Assembly: GCA_965198415.1 (NCBI GenBank)
Contig: CBDAPN010000028.1
Coordinates: 1-64,000, forward strand
Length of the DNA stretch: 64,000 nucleotides
Reading direction: 5' to 3'
Origin: Endozoicomonas sp965198415
GTDB taxonomy: Bacteria; Pseudomonadota; Gammaproteobacteria; Pseudomonadales; Endozoicomonadaceae
A program made the translations under genes and the position numbers. The notes under the pieces are model-generated. The model searched no databases. It was given only the letters and a program-made list of their open reading frames with translations, and had not been told where the DNA came from. Below are positions 26,593 to 35,378 of this stretch, piece after piece (position 1 is the first letter of the stretch; each line of letters starts with the position of its first letter).

Positions 26593-27129
26593 TTGATTTT
26601 GAGCTATTCCCAAATGCTTAGGTTCAAAAATAAAGGCTTTACTCTTATTGAACTGATGATCACCGTGGTCTTACTGGCCATTGTTGTGAACATGCTGACA
26701 CCGATCGGGCAGGTTTTAGAAAACATCCGGTTGGATTACTTGCATCAGCGTTTTTTTTCCAGTGCCTATTTCGCCAAAAGTGAAGCGATTAAACGAGCAG
26801 AAACCGTCAGCATGTGTCAATCCAATAATGGCGTTGTATGCCATCATGGCGCTAACTGGTCTGCTGGTTGGTTGGTCTTTGTCAACCGCAACGCTAATAA
26901 TTCGGTAGACAGTGGCGAAGAAATTATTCGCGTTTATAACCAGTCCAGCCATTTGGCTAATATCGCCATCAGTTCCGGGCAATTATTGACCTATAACAGC
27001 AGAGGGGCTCCTCTTGTGCCAAGAACCTTTATATTGTGTCCGTTACCAATTCGGGCTGTGACAAGAAGGATGGTTAATATCTCTTACGTTGGCTTAGTGC
27101 AAAAGCAGGAAAGTGGAATTTGTCCGTAA
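26593..27129 (+). CDS. Second FimT/FimU-like type IV pseudopilin
   Basis: The 178-residue product starts at TTG 26593 or ATG 26614; the purine-rich GGGAAGG upstream is far from both. The prepilin motif NKGFTLIELMITVVLLAIVVNML carries Glu at +5. The GspH-type body has FFSSAYFAKSEAIKRAE and WSAGWLVFVNRNANNSVDSGE. It has the same length as the first FimT of the locus but low identity outside the N-terminus. It is separated from pilE by 186 bp, so it may have its own promoter. Confidence 0.78.
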   Translation: MILSYSQMLRFKNKGFTLIELMITVVLLAIVVNMLTPIGQVLENIRLDYLHQRFFSSAYFAKSEAIKRAETVSMCQSNNGVVCHHGANWSAGWLVFVNRNANNSVDSGEEIIRVYNQSSHLANIAISSGQLLTYNSRGAPLVPRTFILCPLPIRAVTRRMVNISYVGLVQKQESGICP

Positions 27130-27252
27130 GAGGTTGGGCGAGGCGTGTTGTTTGACCACCTGTTACTACTTCAGCACGAGCTGTCCGTATTTTTCCGGGC
27201 GACTGAGATTTTAAAACAATCAGGCATTGCGGCATCAAGTCATTAGGGGCGG

Positions 27253-28158
27253 TTAAACAACAACCAGCTCAACATCAACAAAAGGGTATTTTGCTTCCAG
27301 AGCTTGACTCAGTTTACTTTTCTTTTCTCGCCATACTGCTTCTTCTTGCTCCTTTAACTGCTTAAGCGAAACTCCGATGATAACCAGATAGCTAGAGCCA
27401 GTTTTGCTGATATAGAGCTTAGGTATTGAAGCAAAATGAAGGGAAACCAAATCCGTAATCTCCTGATGTTGCTCCTTGTTCTGCAGCTTTCCCCCAGCAA
27501 GCTCAACAAATGCTCCACGTATGATGCCGAGCGGTTGACCTATCATCAGTAACGCCAGAATCATCACCAAAAGGGCGTCACCAATATAAAGCAGAAAATC
27601 AAGCTTACTGCCAACTTCCACGTAACCAATAACGACCAGAATAGCGCCTGTTGAGGCAGACAAAACACCATCGATCAGAGACGATTTTTGATCGACCCTG
27701 AGCATAGAGCTACTGTTGGTAATCTTTTTGTTCTGGATGTAGTAGTAGGCCGACAAACCCCAACAGATTACGACCATAGCAATTGCATAATAAACAATCA
27801 CTCCGGTTTTAATGGTCGGTAAAGTGGCGCCACTTAAAAAACTAATAATTCTGGAGCTGCTGCTGACAATCGCCGAAATAATCACACCGAGCAGCAGCAG
27901 CCCTTTAATTAAACTGTATAAAGCCTCACTAACATAAAGGCCGAACGGATACGTTTCATCACGTAATGATCTTATTTTGGTGATTTTGTAGGCAACTACT
28001 GAGCTAATAAAGAGAATGAAAGATATATTACCATCTAGTAACAAGACCTCTGAGCCCGATAAGCTATAAGCAGCCCATCCGCAGAAGGCCATTATCAGAT
28101 TTGCAGCAACCCCAAACATTAATGCCCGCTTTTCGGTCGCCCCAATCTGTTCTTTCAT
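27253..28158 (-). CDS. Cation diffusion facilitator (CDF) family transporter
   Basis: This is probably a divalent-metal/proton antiporter of the inner membrane. The 301-residue product has about six hydrophobic helices, then a soluble C-terminal domain of about 90 residues ending in VDVELVVV. CDF-like sites are LLLDGNISFI in TM2 and DQKSSLIDGVLSA in TM5. The first has Asp but lacks the usual His/Asp pair, so metal choice cannot be read. RSLRDETYPFGLYVSEALYSLIKGLLLLG matches a subfamily of CDF-related proteins. It stands alone, convergent with the pilus locus. Confidence 0.75.
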   Translation of the reverse strand: MKEQIGATEKRALMFGVAANLIMAFCGWAAYSLSGSEVLLLDGNISFILFISSVVAYKITKIRSLRDETYPFGLYVSEALYSLIKGLLLLGVIISAIVSSSSRIISFLSGATLPTIKTGVIVYYAIAMVVICWGLSAYYYIQNKKITNSSSMLRVDQKSSLIDGVLSASTGAILVVIGYVEVGSKLDFLLYIGDALLVMILALLMIGQPLGIIRGAFVELAGGKLQNKEQHQEITDLVSLHFASIPKLYISKTGSSYLVIIGVSLKQLKEQEEAVWREKKSKLSQALEAKYPFVDVELVVV

Positions 28159-28641
28159 CTATGTATCCTTTGTTGTGTCGTCAGTGAGACTGCCATCTGC
28201 GGGTCGTCGAAAAACCGCTGCGTCAGGAGCAAGCCGTAATCTGCTATGGGGGAACATACACAAGAATCCCTTTATTTTCATCTTGTTAATGATAAAACTA
28301 TCTGGACCGATCTTAACGTTGGTGAGTAATCACCTAATGATGTCGTTCTGCGGTTGCAAGAAACTGCTGTTTGCGACGAGCCGACGCTCTGGCTCGTCAA
28401 GTCATTGCATGATAAACGGCATTCGTCACATATTGGCTGCTGCGTGCAGGTCTTCTGAAGCAGCCATGGTGAGAGTAAAAACAGGGCAGAAAAGAGCGCA
28501 GCTGATGCCGAGTAAACTGTGTTTGTATAAAAAAGCATCACACACTGAGCTTTATGGCCGTATATGGAATATCCGAGCTAATGAAAACAGGTAAAAATGT
28601 CGATATTCAGGAGGCAATCCGCAAATAGTCAACCTTACTGC

Positions 28642-28700
28642 GGCAATAGAAAACCAGAGAAACACCTACGAAGTAGGGTGAATATTTTGGCACTATTGCC
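28642..28700. repeat. Nested inverted repeat, possible structured RNA
   Basis: GGCAATAG (28642-28649) pairs with CTATTGCC (28693-28700). Inside, CACCTAC (28663-28669) pairs with GTAGGGTG (28673-28680) around GAA with one bulged G. No family is recognised. Confidence 0.35.
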
Positions 28701-28980
28701 TCAGCCTAATGGCTATGCGGCTATCCATACTGGAGCCTGTTGGCGGATAGGAATGTGTACAGAAGTTTGTTTTTGTTTTTCTAATGGGCATTTTTTTTAT
28801 AAGCCAAAAACAGTATCATTGCGCACAGCCGCTAATGTGGGTCAGTCTAATTTGAAGTGTTTTTGTTTGGGTAGCTTCTAGCTATCACACCCATGCTCTG
28901 ACGAGATTTTAGGCATTCGCAAGAGGTTCTATCAAAATACTGTCGTTATCCAACAAAAACCCTGCTGTTCAGGTAAATCT

Positions 28981-28988
28981 GTTATGCT
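28981..28988 (+). promoter_or_regulatory. Candidate extended -10 promoter for petABC
   Basis: TGTTATGCT reads as TGn plus a -10-like TATGCT at 28983-28988, about 220 bp before petA. No good -35 is present, which is common for extended -10 promoters. Confidence 0.3.
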
Positions 28989-29207
28989 GTTTGGGACAAT
29001 TTGTTAGGGTTTGTGAGTGGCGGGCTGTGGTATGAACTGTGGCAAACGGATGGTGATAAACGGCATCCTGCCAATAATAAGGTTTGAGATTCATAACGAA
29101 AAGCTGGCTTTGTGCCCGTACGGTTGCGAATTTCTGGCTTCTGGTTATCACGTCCATGAACAAAAAGAAGTTATTGGGCATTCAGCCCGGATGGGGAGAG
29201 TAGGTTA

Positions 29208-29801
29208 ATGAGTGACAACGGCGTAAACAAAGGCCGGCGCCGCTTTCTCGTTGCTGCGACCTCGGTGGTGGGGGCCGCCGGGGTTGTTGGGGTTGCTACG
29301 CCTTTTCTGAAGTCGTGGAATCCAAGTGCAAAAGCTAAAGCTGCAGGCGCACCTGTCAGAATTAATTTAAGTAAAATAGAACCTGGTCAACAGGTCGTAT
29401 ATGAGTGGCGAGGCAAACCGGTTTTTGTGTTGCGCCGAACAAAAGATATGCTTGATGAGCTGCCTGGTCAGGACCCACGCCTGCGCGATCCTAAGTCTGA
29501 AAAATCTGAACAGCCAGACTATGCGACTAATGAATATCGTTCACGCAAAGAAGAGTTACTGGTGCTTGTAGGACTTTGTACACACCTTGGCTGTTCGCCT
29601 AACTTCATGCCAGAAGTCAAACCAATGGATTTCGATGTGAACTGGAAAGGAGGCTATTTTTGCCCCTGCCATGGCTCCAGGTTTGATTTGGCAGGCCGTG
29701 TTTATAAGGGGGTTCCTGCACCCACTAACCTGGTGGTACCGCCTTACTCCTTTGACGGCGATGATTTTTTGATTATCGGTAAAGACGAGGAGAACGCGTG
29801 A
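29208..29801 (+). CDS. petA: Ubiquinol-cytochrome c reductase iron-sulfur (Rieske) subunit
   Basis: The Rieske subunit of the cytochrome bc1 complex transfers electrons from ubiquinol to cytochrome c1. The 197-residue product has a twin-arginine N-terminus, GRRRFLVAATSVVGAAGVVG, which serves as Tat signal and membrane anchor. The two cluster boxes are CTHLGC (Cys124, His126, Cys129) and CPCHGS (Cys152, Cys154, His155). ATG at 29208 follows a GGGGAGA ribosome binding site. It is the first gene of petABC and overlaps petB. Confidence 0.96.
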   Translation: MSDNGVNKGRRRFLVAATSVVGAAGVVGVATPFLKSWNPSAKAKAAGAPVRINLSKIEPGQQVVYEWRGKPVFVLRRTKDMLDELPGQDPRLRDPKSEKSEQPDYATNEYRSRKEELLVLVGLCTHLGCSPNFMPEVKPMDFDVNWKGGYFCPCHGSRFDLAGRVYKGVPAPTNLVVPPYSFDGDDFLIIGKDEENA

Positions 29802-31036
29802 TGGCTAATAAAATTATGGATTGGGTCGATGCCCGGCTTCCCGTCACCCAGGCGTGGGAGAAGCATCTCAGCAAGTATTACGCGCCCAAGAACTTCAACT
29901 TCTGGTATTTTTTTGGCTCACTGGCTCTGCTGGTTCTGGTCAATCAGATTCTCACCGGTATCTGGCTGACCATGAGTTACGTTCCCAGTGCTGAAGCAGC
30001 GTTTGCTTCCGTTGAATACATCATGCGTGATGTAGAGTACGGCTGGCTTATTCGCTACATGCACTCCACCGGAGCCTCAATGTTTTTTGTGGTGATCTAC
30101 TGCCACATGTTCCGTGGGCTTCTGTATGGCTCTTACAAAACACCGCGGGAGCTGATCTGGATTTTCGGGATGGCGATTTACCTTGCTCTGATGGGCGAGG
30201 CATTCATGGGTTATCTGCTGCCTTGGGGGCAAATGTCCTACTGGGGGGCCCAGGTTATCATCTCACTGTTTGGGGCAATTCCTGTGATTGGTCCTGATTT
30301 ACAGCAGTGGATTCGTGGTGACTTTCTGATCTCCGGCATTACCCTGAACCGCTTTTTTGCCCTTCATGTTATCGCCTTGCCGATTGTTATTCTTGGCTTG
30401 GTGGTGCTGCACATACTTGCTCTGCATGAAGTGGGTTCAAACAACCCCGATGGCATCGACATCAAGAAAAATAAAGGCCCAGACGGCGTACCGCTCGATG
30501 GCATTGCCTTCCACCCTTATTACACTGTTAAAGACATTGTGGGGGTTGTGGTATTCTTGTTTGTCTTTTGTGGCATTATTTTCTTCTTCCCGGAAATGGG
30601 TGGCTTCTTCTTGGAGCATGCCAATTTTGAACCTGCCAACGGGCTGAAAACACCGGAACACATTGCACCGGTCTGGTACTTTGGAGCGTTTTATTCCATT
30701 TTGCGCGCCATCACCTTCGACATTGGGCCTATTGACTCCAAACTCGGTGGCGTTATTGCCATGGGAGGCGCTATTGCAATCCTCTTTGTGCTGCCATGGC
30801 TTGATCGTAGCCCGGTTCGCTCCTGGCGCTATAAAGGAGTAATCAGCAAAATCAGTATTATTGTGTTTTCCTTTGTATTCATTCTGCTGACTTGGCTCGG
30901 AACCCAGCCAGCGACTGAAACCTACACGCTCATTGCCCAGATTTGTACGCTGATTTACTTTGCGTTCTTCCTGTTGATGCCTTTTTACACACGATGGGAA
31001 CAGACCAAACCTGTACCGGAGAGGGTGACCGGCTAA
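29801..31036 (+). CDS. petB: Cytochrome b of the bc1 complex
   Basis: This is the membrane core subunit with two b haems and the quinol sites. I start it at ATG 29801 (411 aa), overlapping the petA stop; GTG 29798 is one codon earlier. GGAG lies 11 bases upstream of the ATG. The haem ligand pairs His88/His102 and His190/His205 are present. The Qo-site motif, usually PEWY, reads PVWY at 291-294. N-terminal (residues 31-210) and C-terminal halves are fused as in full-length cytochrome b, with eight helices expected. The stop overlaps petC (TAATG). Confidence 0.96.
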   Translation: MANKIMDWVDARLPVTQAWEKHLSKYYAPKNFNFWYFFGSLALLVLVNQILTGIWLTMSYVPSAEAAFASVEYIMRDVEYGWLIRYMHSTGASMFFVVIYCHMFRGLLYGSYKTPRELIWIFGMAIYLALMGEAFMGYLLPWGQMSYWGAQVIISLFGAIPVIGPDLQQWIRGDFLISGITLNRFFALHVIALPIVILGLVVLHILALHEVGSNNPDGIDIKKNKGPDGVPLDGIAFHPYYTVKDIVGVVVFLFVFCGIIFFFPEMGGFFLEHANFEPANGLKTPEHIAPVWYFGAFYSILRAITFDIGPIDSKLGGVIAMGGAIAILFVLPWLDRSPVRSWRYKGVISKISIIVFSFVFILLTWLGTQPATETYTLIAQICTLIYFAFFLLMPFYTRWEQTKPVPERVTG

Positions 31037-31800
31037 TGAAAAGAATAATACTGACCATCAAGCTGTTTTTGGTGCTGTTTTCATCCTCGGTTTTTGCGGC
31101 GGGAGGCTCCTATCCTCTGGATAAAGCGAATCTGGACCCGACGGATAAAGGCTCGCTACAACGGGGAGCAAAATACTACCAGAACTATTGTGCTGGCTGT
31201 CACTCTACACAGTACCAGCGCTATGAGCGGGTAGCAGACGATCTGGGCATTCCCCACGATTTGATGATGGAAAATCTGGTACTGGACAAATCTGCCAAAA
31301 TCGGTGACCTGATGCACAACAGCATGGACCCGAAAGAGGCTAAATCCTGGTTTGGTGCGACACCACCGGATTTAACCCTGGTCTCGCGGGTTAAAGGTGG
31401 TCCGGACTGGATTTACACATATCTCAGAACATTTTATGAGGACCCAAAACGTCCTTATGGTGTGAACAACAAAGTATTCCCCGATGTCGGAATGCCTCAC
31501 GTTCTTTTGGGATTGCAGGGAGTTCAGATTGACAGCTGTGGTACTACTGACCCAAATGCCCGCGACCCGCTGACCGGCGAAAAATTGTGTGGCTTGACTG
31601 TGGACCCCGCCAGAAAAGGCAGCATGACACCAGCTGAATTTGACCAAATGGTATACGACTTAACCAACTTTCTGGCCTATTCAGCAGAACCTATGCAACA
31701 ACAGCGAAAAAGCATTGGCATATATGTCTTCCTGTTCCTCGCGCTTTTCCTGGTCGTTGCCTATCTGCTCAAACGTGAATACTGGAAAGATGTCCACTAA
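31036..31800 (+). CDS. petC: Cytochrome c1 of the bc1 complex
   Basis: This is the haem-c subunit that passes electrons to soluble cytochrome c. ATG at 31036 (254 aa) is chosen because it places a signal peptide (MKRIILTIKLFLVLFSSSVFAA) at the N-terminus and overlaps the petB stop by one base; a longer frame from 30943 lies inside petB. The haem motif CAGCH is at 52-56 and the axial-Met region is VGMPHVLLG. A C-terminal anchor (IGIYVFLFLALFLVVAYLL) ends in KREYWKDVH. sspA/sspB, which often follow, are absent. Confidence 0.95.
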   Translation: MKRIILTIKLFLVLFSSSVFAAGGSYPLDKANLDPTDKGSLQRGAKYYQNYCAGCHSTQYQRYERVADDLGIPHDLMMENLVLDKSAKIGDLMHNSMDPKEAKSWFGATPPDLTLVSRVKGGPDWIYTYLRTFYEDPKRPYGVNNKVFPDVGMPHVLLGLQGVQIDSCGTTDPNARDPLTGEKLCGLTVDPARKGSMTPAEFDQMVYDLTNFLAYSAEPMQQQRKSIGIYVFLFLALFLVVAYLLKREYWKDVH

Positions 31801-31808
31801 TCTGGTCA

Positions 31809-31830
31809 GGGTATCTGACTGCTGATACCC
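31809..31830 (+). terminator. Hairpin after petC
   Basis: GGGTATC (31809-31815) pairs with GATACCC (31824-31830) around an 8-nt loop, nine bases after the petC stop. No U-tract follows. Confidence 0.35.
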
Positions 31831-31858
31831 ATACAGTTTGTGCTGAAAGGCTAAGCTT

Positions 31859-31884
31859 CATTCCCACGGCTCTGCGTGGGAATG
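31859..31884. repeat. REP-like palindrome
   Basis: A perfect 10-bp inverted repeat, CATTCCCACG (31859-31868) and CGTGGGAATG (31875-31884), has loop GCTCTG. TTCCCACGC...GCGTGGGAA-type palindromes recur between genes in many gammaproteobacteria. It could also assist petABC termination. Confidence 0.55.
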
Positions 31885-32033
31885 AACGCCCCCCCAAGCC
31901 TGAGCAAACAATCCTTTGATCAAGACGCTACCTGAGACAAAACTAGAACGCCTGTAAGGAGCTGCTGCGCCCGCAGCAAAGAGGTTAAAAAATCGAGTTT
32001 TTCTGTGTGCAAGCAATGGCATTTACCAAAATT

Positions 32034-32504
32034 TCAACACTCAATGGTGTTTAGGGTTTTAAGCGTTTGGTAGTTTTTCGAGAAATTCAGATCTTGCTGA
32101 ATAATAAATTTAGGCAAATCTGGTTTTGGGGGTACGGGCTTTATTGCCTTAGAAGATTGATTAACTTCTAACATTGATTGAATTGTGGGAATAACCGGAG
32201 TGTTAATGCTAACGGACTTATCTGTGAGAGGGGTTTCAATATTAATTGGTTTCATTATTAGCGGATTTTCAATGCAAATGGGCTCTTTAGGATAAACTAA
32301 CCACTTGATGTAAAGTTTTAATTTTCTAACCTTATTAATAACGTATTCAGATATTTTTTTTATAATATGAAATGCCCCGTTGCAAATGTATTTTATGGGA
32401 TAAAAGCAACTCTGATTAAAAAAAGAGTTACTGTCATCAACTGAAGTAGTGACTGATGGCGTGCTTGTTAAAGAGTTGTACCGGTGAAACGAAAAATTGT
32501 GCAC
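32034..32504 (-). CDS. AT-rich unknown protein, GTG start
   Basis: This is an open frame of 156 codons from GTG 32504 with AGGG nine bases upstream. The product is basic in the middle (IIKKISEYVINKVRKLKLYIKWLVYPKEP) and rich in Pro, Ile and Asn after it, with repeated I-x-x-P units. There is no signal peptide and no recognised domain. Base composition is much more AT-rich than neighbouring housekeeping genes, as for the 861-aa gene, and it borders the transposon-remnant region. It is possibly a lineage-specific or transferred gene and may be degraded. Confidence 0.4.
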   Translation of the reverse strand: MHNFSFHRYNSLTSTPSVTTSVDDSNSFFNQSCFYPIKYICNGAFHIIKKISEYVINKVRKLKLYIKWLVYPKEPICIENPLIMKPINIETPLTDKSVSINTPVIPTIQSMLEVNQSSKAIKPVPPKPDLPKFIIQQDLNFSKNYQTLKTLNTIEC

Positions 32505-32795
32505 AATTATAGACCCTAAGCTTGCAGTAATTTCACACTCGTGATCTTAAATAGACTTTACATATTAAAGTCAGCCCGCAAAGACAAGTTTTCATGTATC
32601 AAGACCAAGAAAATTATTGTTAAAGACCATACACTTTTATAGACAATACCTTGATGTCAAATAGGTTAGTATTCCTGACATTTTTAGCCCTGTGCGTATT
32701 CGGTTATTGTGCAGCCTGTTTTCCGTAACAGACTCTGGCCGTTCGCAGTCGGGGTTGCTAAGATGCCCCTTTTTACAATTTCTGGTAGATGAACC

Positions 32796-33344
32796 ATGAG
32801 TAAGTCACTTCGTGATCAGTTAATGAACGCGGGTCTGGCCACCAAACAGCAGGCTTTGCAGGCAAAAAGCAAAAACAAAAAGCAGAAAAAGCAGGCCGCT
32901 AAAGCAGGCGATTTGACGGAGCAGGAAAAACGCCGGGTTGAGCTGCAAAAAGAGCGTGAAGCAAAAGCTGAGAAAGACCGGGAGCTGAACCGGCAGTTAG
33001 AAGATGAGCGACAGCGTAAAGCGATTGACGCCCAGGTACGCCAGTTGATAGAAACCAATGTTCTAGGGCGGGACGGTGGTGACTCTGAATATAAATTTAT
33101 CTATGACAACAAGATCAAGAAAATTTACGTAACTGCAGAGCAAAATACCCAGCTAGAACGGGGTTTGCTGGCCTTGGCAGTACTTGGTGACGATTTTTGG
33201 CTGATTCCGGCACCGGTTGCCAGCAAAATAGCTGAACGCAAGCCGGAGTCAATCGTGATGCAAAACGACAAGTCAGGCGATCTGACCGAGGAAGAACAGG
33301 ATTGGTACGCCGATTATCAGATTCCGGATGACTTAATGTGGTGA
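32796..33344 (+). CDS. yaiL: DUF2058 family nucleoid/polynucleotide-associated protein (YaiL-like)
   Basis: The 182-residue product starts MSKSLRDQLMNAGLATKQQALQAK, the typical DUF2058 N-terminus. A long Lys/Glu/Gln-rich coiled-coil segment follows (about 25-90). The conserved C-terminal domain has RQLIETNVLGRDGGDSEYKF, IYVTAEQNTQLERG, LALAVLGDDFWLIP and WYADYQIPDDLMW. The family is often named nucleoprotein/polynucleotide-associated enzyme, but a biochemical role is not established. It is monocistronic; the upstream 290 bp are AT-rich. Confidence 0.88.
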   Translation: MSKSLRDQLMNAGLATKQQALQAKSKNKKQKKQAAKAGDLTEQEKRRVELQKEREAKAEKDRELNRQLEDERQRKAIDAQVRQLIETNVLGRDGGDSEYKFIYDNKIKKIYVTAEQNTQLERGLLALAVLGDDFWLIPAPVASKIAERKPESIVMQNDKSGDLTEEEQDWYADYQIPDDLMW

Positions 33345-33499
33345 CAGGACAATAAAAGAGAGACGGTTCCATTTTTAGGGTTGCTGTCATACCTGACACA
33401 GTCCCTTGGGGCTAAGTTACCTTTAATGGTTTATTGACCCAATGATCAACAATAACGTCTATTAACCGTTCTGTTGTCAGCTTACGAGCCTCTGTCAGC

Positions 33500-34225
33500 A
33501 CTCAGGCTTGGATCATTGTCTCCAAATACTGCCACGCACAGCCACTTTACCGGCAGGAAAACGATACGGCGGTTCTGTGATATACACGACCATGGTCAAC
33601 TCACTGATTCGTCTGTCTACGTCGCTGCAACCACTGATTAATCTGATGAGAGACCACCAGAAAGAGGGTTTTGTTATCAATGCCGACGAGACCCGGATTC
33701 AGGTCATCAAGGAGAGTAGCAAGCCCATTAACTCAGACAAATACATGTGTCAGCTTGGGCGGGCTGCTTGTCGTTCGTAAATTCACCGACACTAAAAAAG
33801 CTCAAGCCGGGCAAGAAGGTTACGCCAAGGTTAGCAAAGCGGACGTTGCCTTGGACTAAATCCGTAAGCTCTATGCCATTGAAGCAGAAATTGAAAAGTT
33901 GTCGTCCACTGAAAAACTCACTATACGACAACAGAATATCCTCCTGCTTAATTCTGCACGAATGGCTAGAGAAAAACGTCACCCACCTAGTACCGGGCAG
34001 TTTGACATTCGATGAGCTACGCACTGAACCATGGCCATAGACTGGCTCAGATACTGTGAGAGTGGTGACCTGAGCATCAGTAATACCAGATCGGAATAGG
34101 TTATCCGCCCATTCGCAGTGGGTCGGCCAACTATTTTTGCAGATAGCCACCGCTCCCTAAGAACCGTACGTGCGATTTTTGGAGCCTTATGCATACCTGA
34201 ATACGTCTGCTGCCTTTAGTTAAAG
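33500..34225 (+). pseudogene. Degenerate IS66-family transposase
   Basis: The DDE transposase of IS66 can be traced in order across several frames with stops and frameshifts. In order they are a PLYRQEN segment near 33545; TTMVNSLIRL, LQPLINLMRDHQKEGFVINADETRIQV (33590-33710) and SDKYMCQLG; KADVALD then IRKLYAIEAEIEKLS (33830-33900); GDLSISN and VIRPFAVGR (34070-34130); and LEPYAYLNTSAAFS (34175-34215). The first catalytic region NADETRIQV is readable, but the gene is broken in at least three places. I found no terminal inverted repeats or target duplication. Confidence 0.75.
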
Positions 34226-35378
34226 TTCAAGAATAAGAGAGTTCGGCAAGGCTGGCCAGTACGGTGGTTTAAACAATAGACAGTTTTTTGTTGTGGATGC
34301 CCCTCCCTTTGGACATTTTTTTAGCTCGTCTAAAATCATTATGTACATTGTGAATTCACCAGCAATGCCAATTGGGCCGTAATTTTGGGATGAGTAATGC
34401 TCAGGTATCGTCCCAAATGACGATATCTGTAAACATTCAGATAAACATATCACCAGCAGTACTCTAACTTATGAGATTACATACGTCCTAAGCAAAACTT
34501 CATTTAAATGCACCAGAAAAAGAGGGATACTAAGGACTCCCCTTCTTTCCATGATGAAGCTTCATGACAGTTAATATGTAACATCATCAACGATTCGAGC
34601 TAATGTTCTTGCCGATCACCACTCCCAAGGCAAAAACATAGTCCATCAAAAGAGTTTTTTCTTTTGCCACACTAATCAATGAACAGCGCCGCAAAGATCA
34701 TAAAGCCTGTATAGAACAGTTAGCCCTTGTACCGATGTCTGCAAAAGCCCTGTTTTCCTAAAGATCCTACCGTTCTAATTCTCAAGAAACGCTCACTGAC
34801 AAACGAGATCATGCAAAAAAACCATACATGTGCTGGCCGAGGTTGAATGTTCAGTCTGGTGTCGTGTGGCTGTTTGTGCCTGCTGAAAACTTTGCGGTGC
34901 GGACGACTGGAACAGCATTCGCCTGTTTGCTGGTATAAAGGTGTGCTGGCATCGAATGTCAATTTGGCAAAAACACTCATTGAGGCGCTGATATAATCCG
35001 GCGGAAAATCGCTGACCAATGTTTATCTGTTACCGCGCCCCTGTGTGACTTCCGTCAATCTTCAAAGAGATGGCGATGTTAATTGAGCAGGCGTTAGGCC
35101 ACAATCCGTCTGTGAAGGTTATCTTTAGCTTTCGAACCTGTGCAATCAAGAAAGCCAAGTAAACTGGAAATCCATTAAATCCCTTGTGGATTGGCAGAAA
35201 TTGAGTTGAGCATTTTGAAAACTATATGATGAAAGTTCTTGGATTAATTCAACATCATGTTTTTACATTGGGGGCAACTCGAAATCAACATCATGAAAAA
35301 ATGAATGGCGGTTCACCACCGAAGATGCCCGGGTAAAGCTTAAGAAGCTCTACCCGTCAATCTTTTTGAAATTAAGTG
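34226..35378. other. Degraded mobile-element debris
   Basis: No intact gene is visible. Near 35306-35365 a + strand fragment reads WRFTTEDARVKLKKLYPSI, which resembles the C-terminal end of IS630-type transposases; I see no matching upstream part. The rest (34226-35300) contains short frames with no recognisable product. Confidence 0.45.
35306..35368 (+). pseudogene. Possible IS630-type transposase C-terminal fragment
   Basis: About 20 codons, ending at a TTT/TTG-rich tail, match the end of IS630-family transposases as I remember them. Too short for certainty. Confidence 0.35.

Larger units (their letters stand above)
28159..29207. other. 1-kb intergenic region with hairpins, no credible gene
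   Basis: Several open frames occur here (28175-28594, 28278-28541, 28597-28881, 28969-29181), but none has a convincing protein composition or ribosome binding site. Visible structure includes an 8-bp hairpin, GACGAGCC (28375-28382) and GGCTCGTC (28391-28398); a small hairpin, GGTGA-TCACC, at 28321-28334; and a nested inverted repeat at 28642-28700. The petABC promoter should lie near the right end. Confidence 0.5.

Noticed and set aside
28175..28881. Frames at 28175-28594 and 28597-28881 as genes
   Set aside because: Composition is unlike protein (many Ser/Arg/Cys without pattern), there is no ribosome binding site, and a competing minus-strand frame covers the same bases.
28411..29066. 12-bp repeat GATAAACGGCAT at 28411-28422 and 29055-29066
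   Set aside because: Two copies of 12 bp in 64 kb can arise by chance and the flanks do not match.
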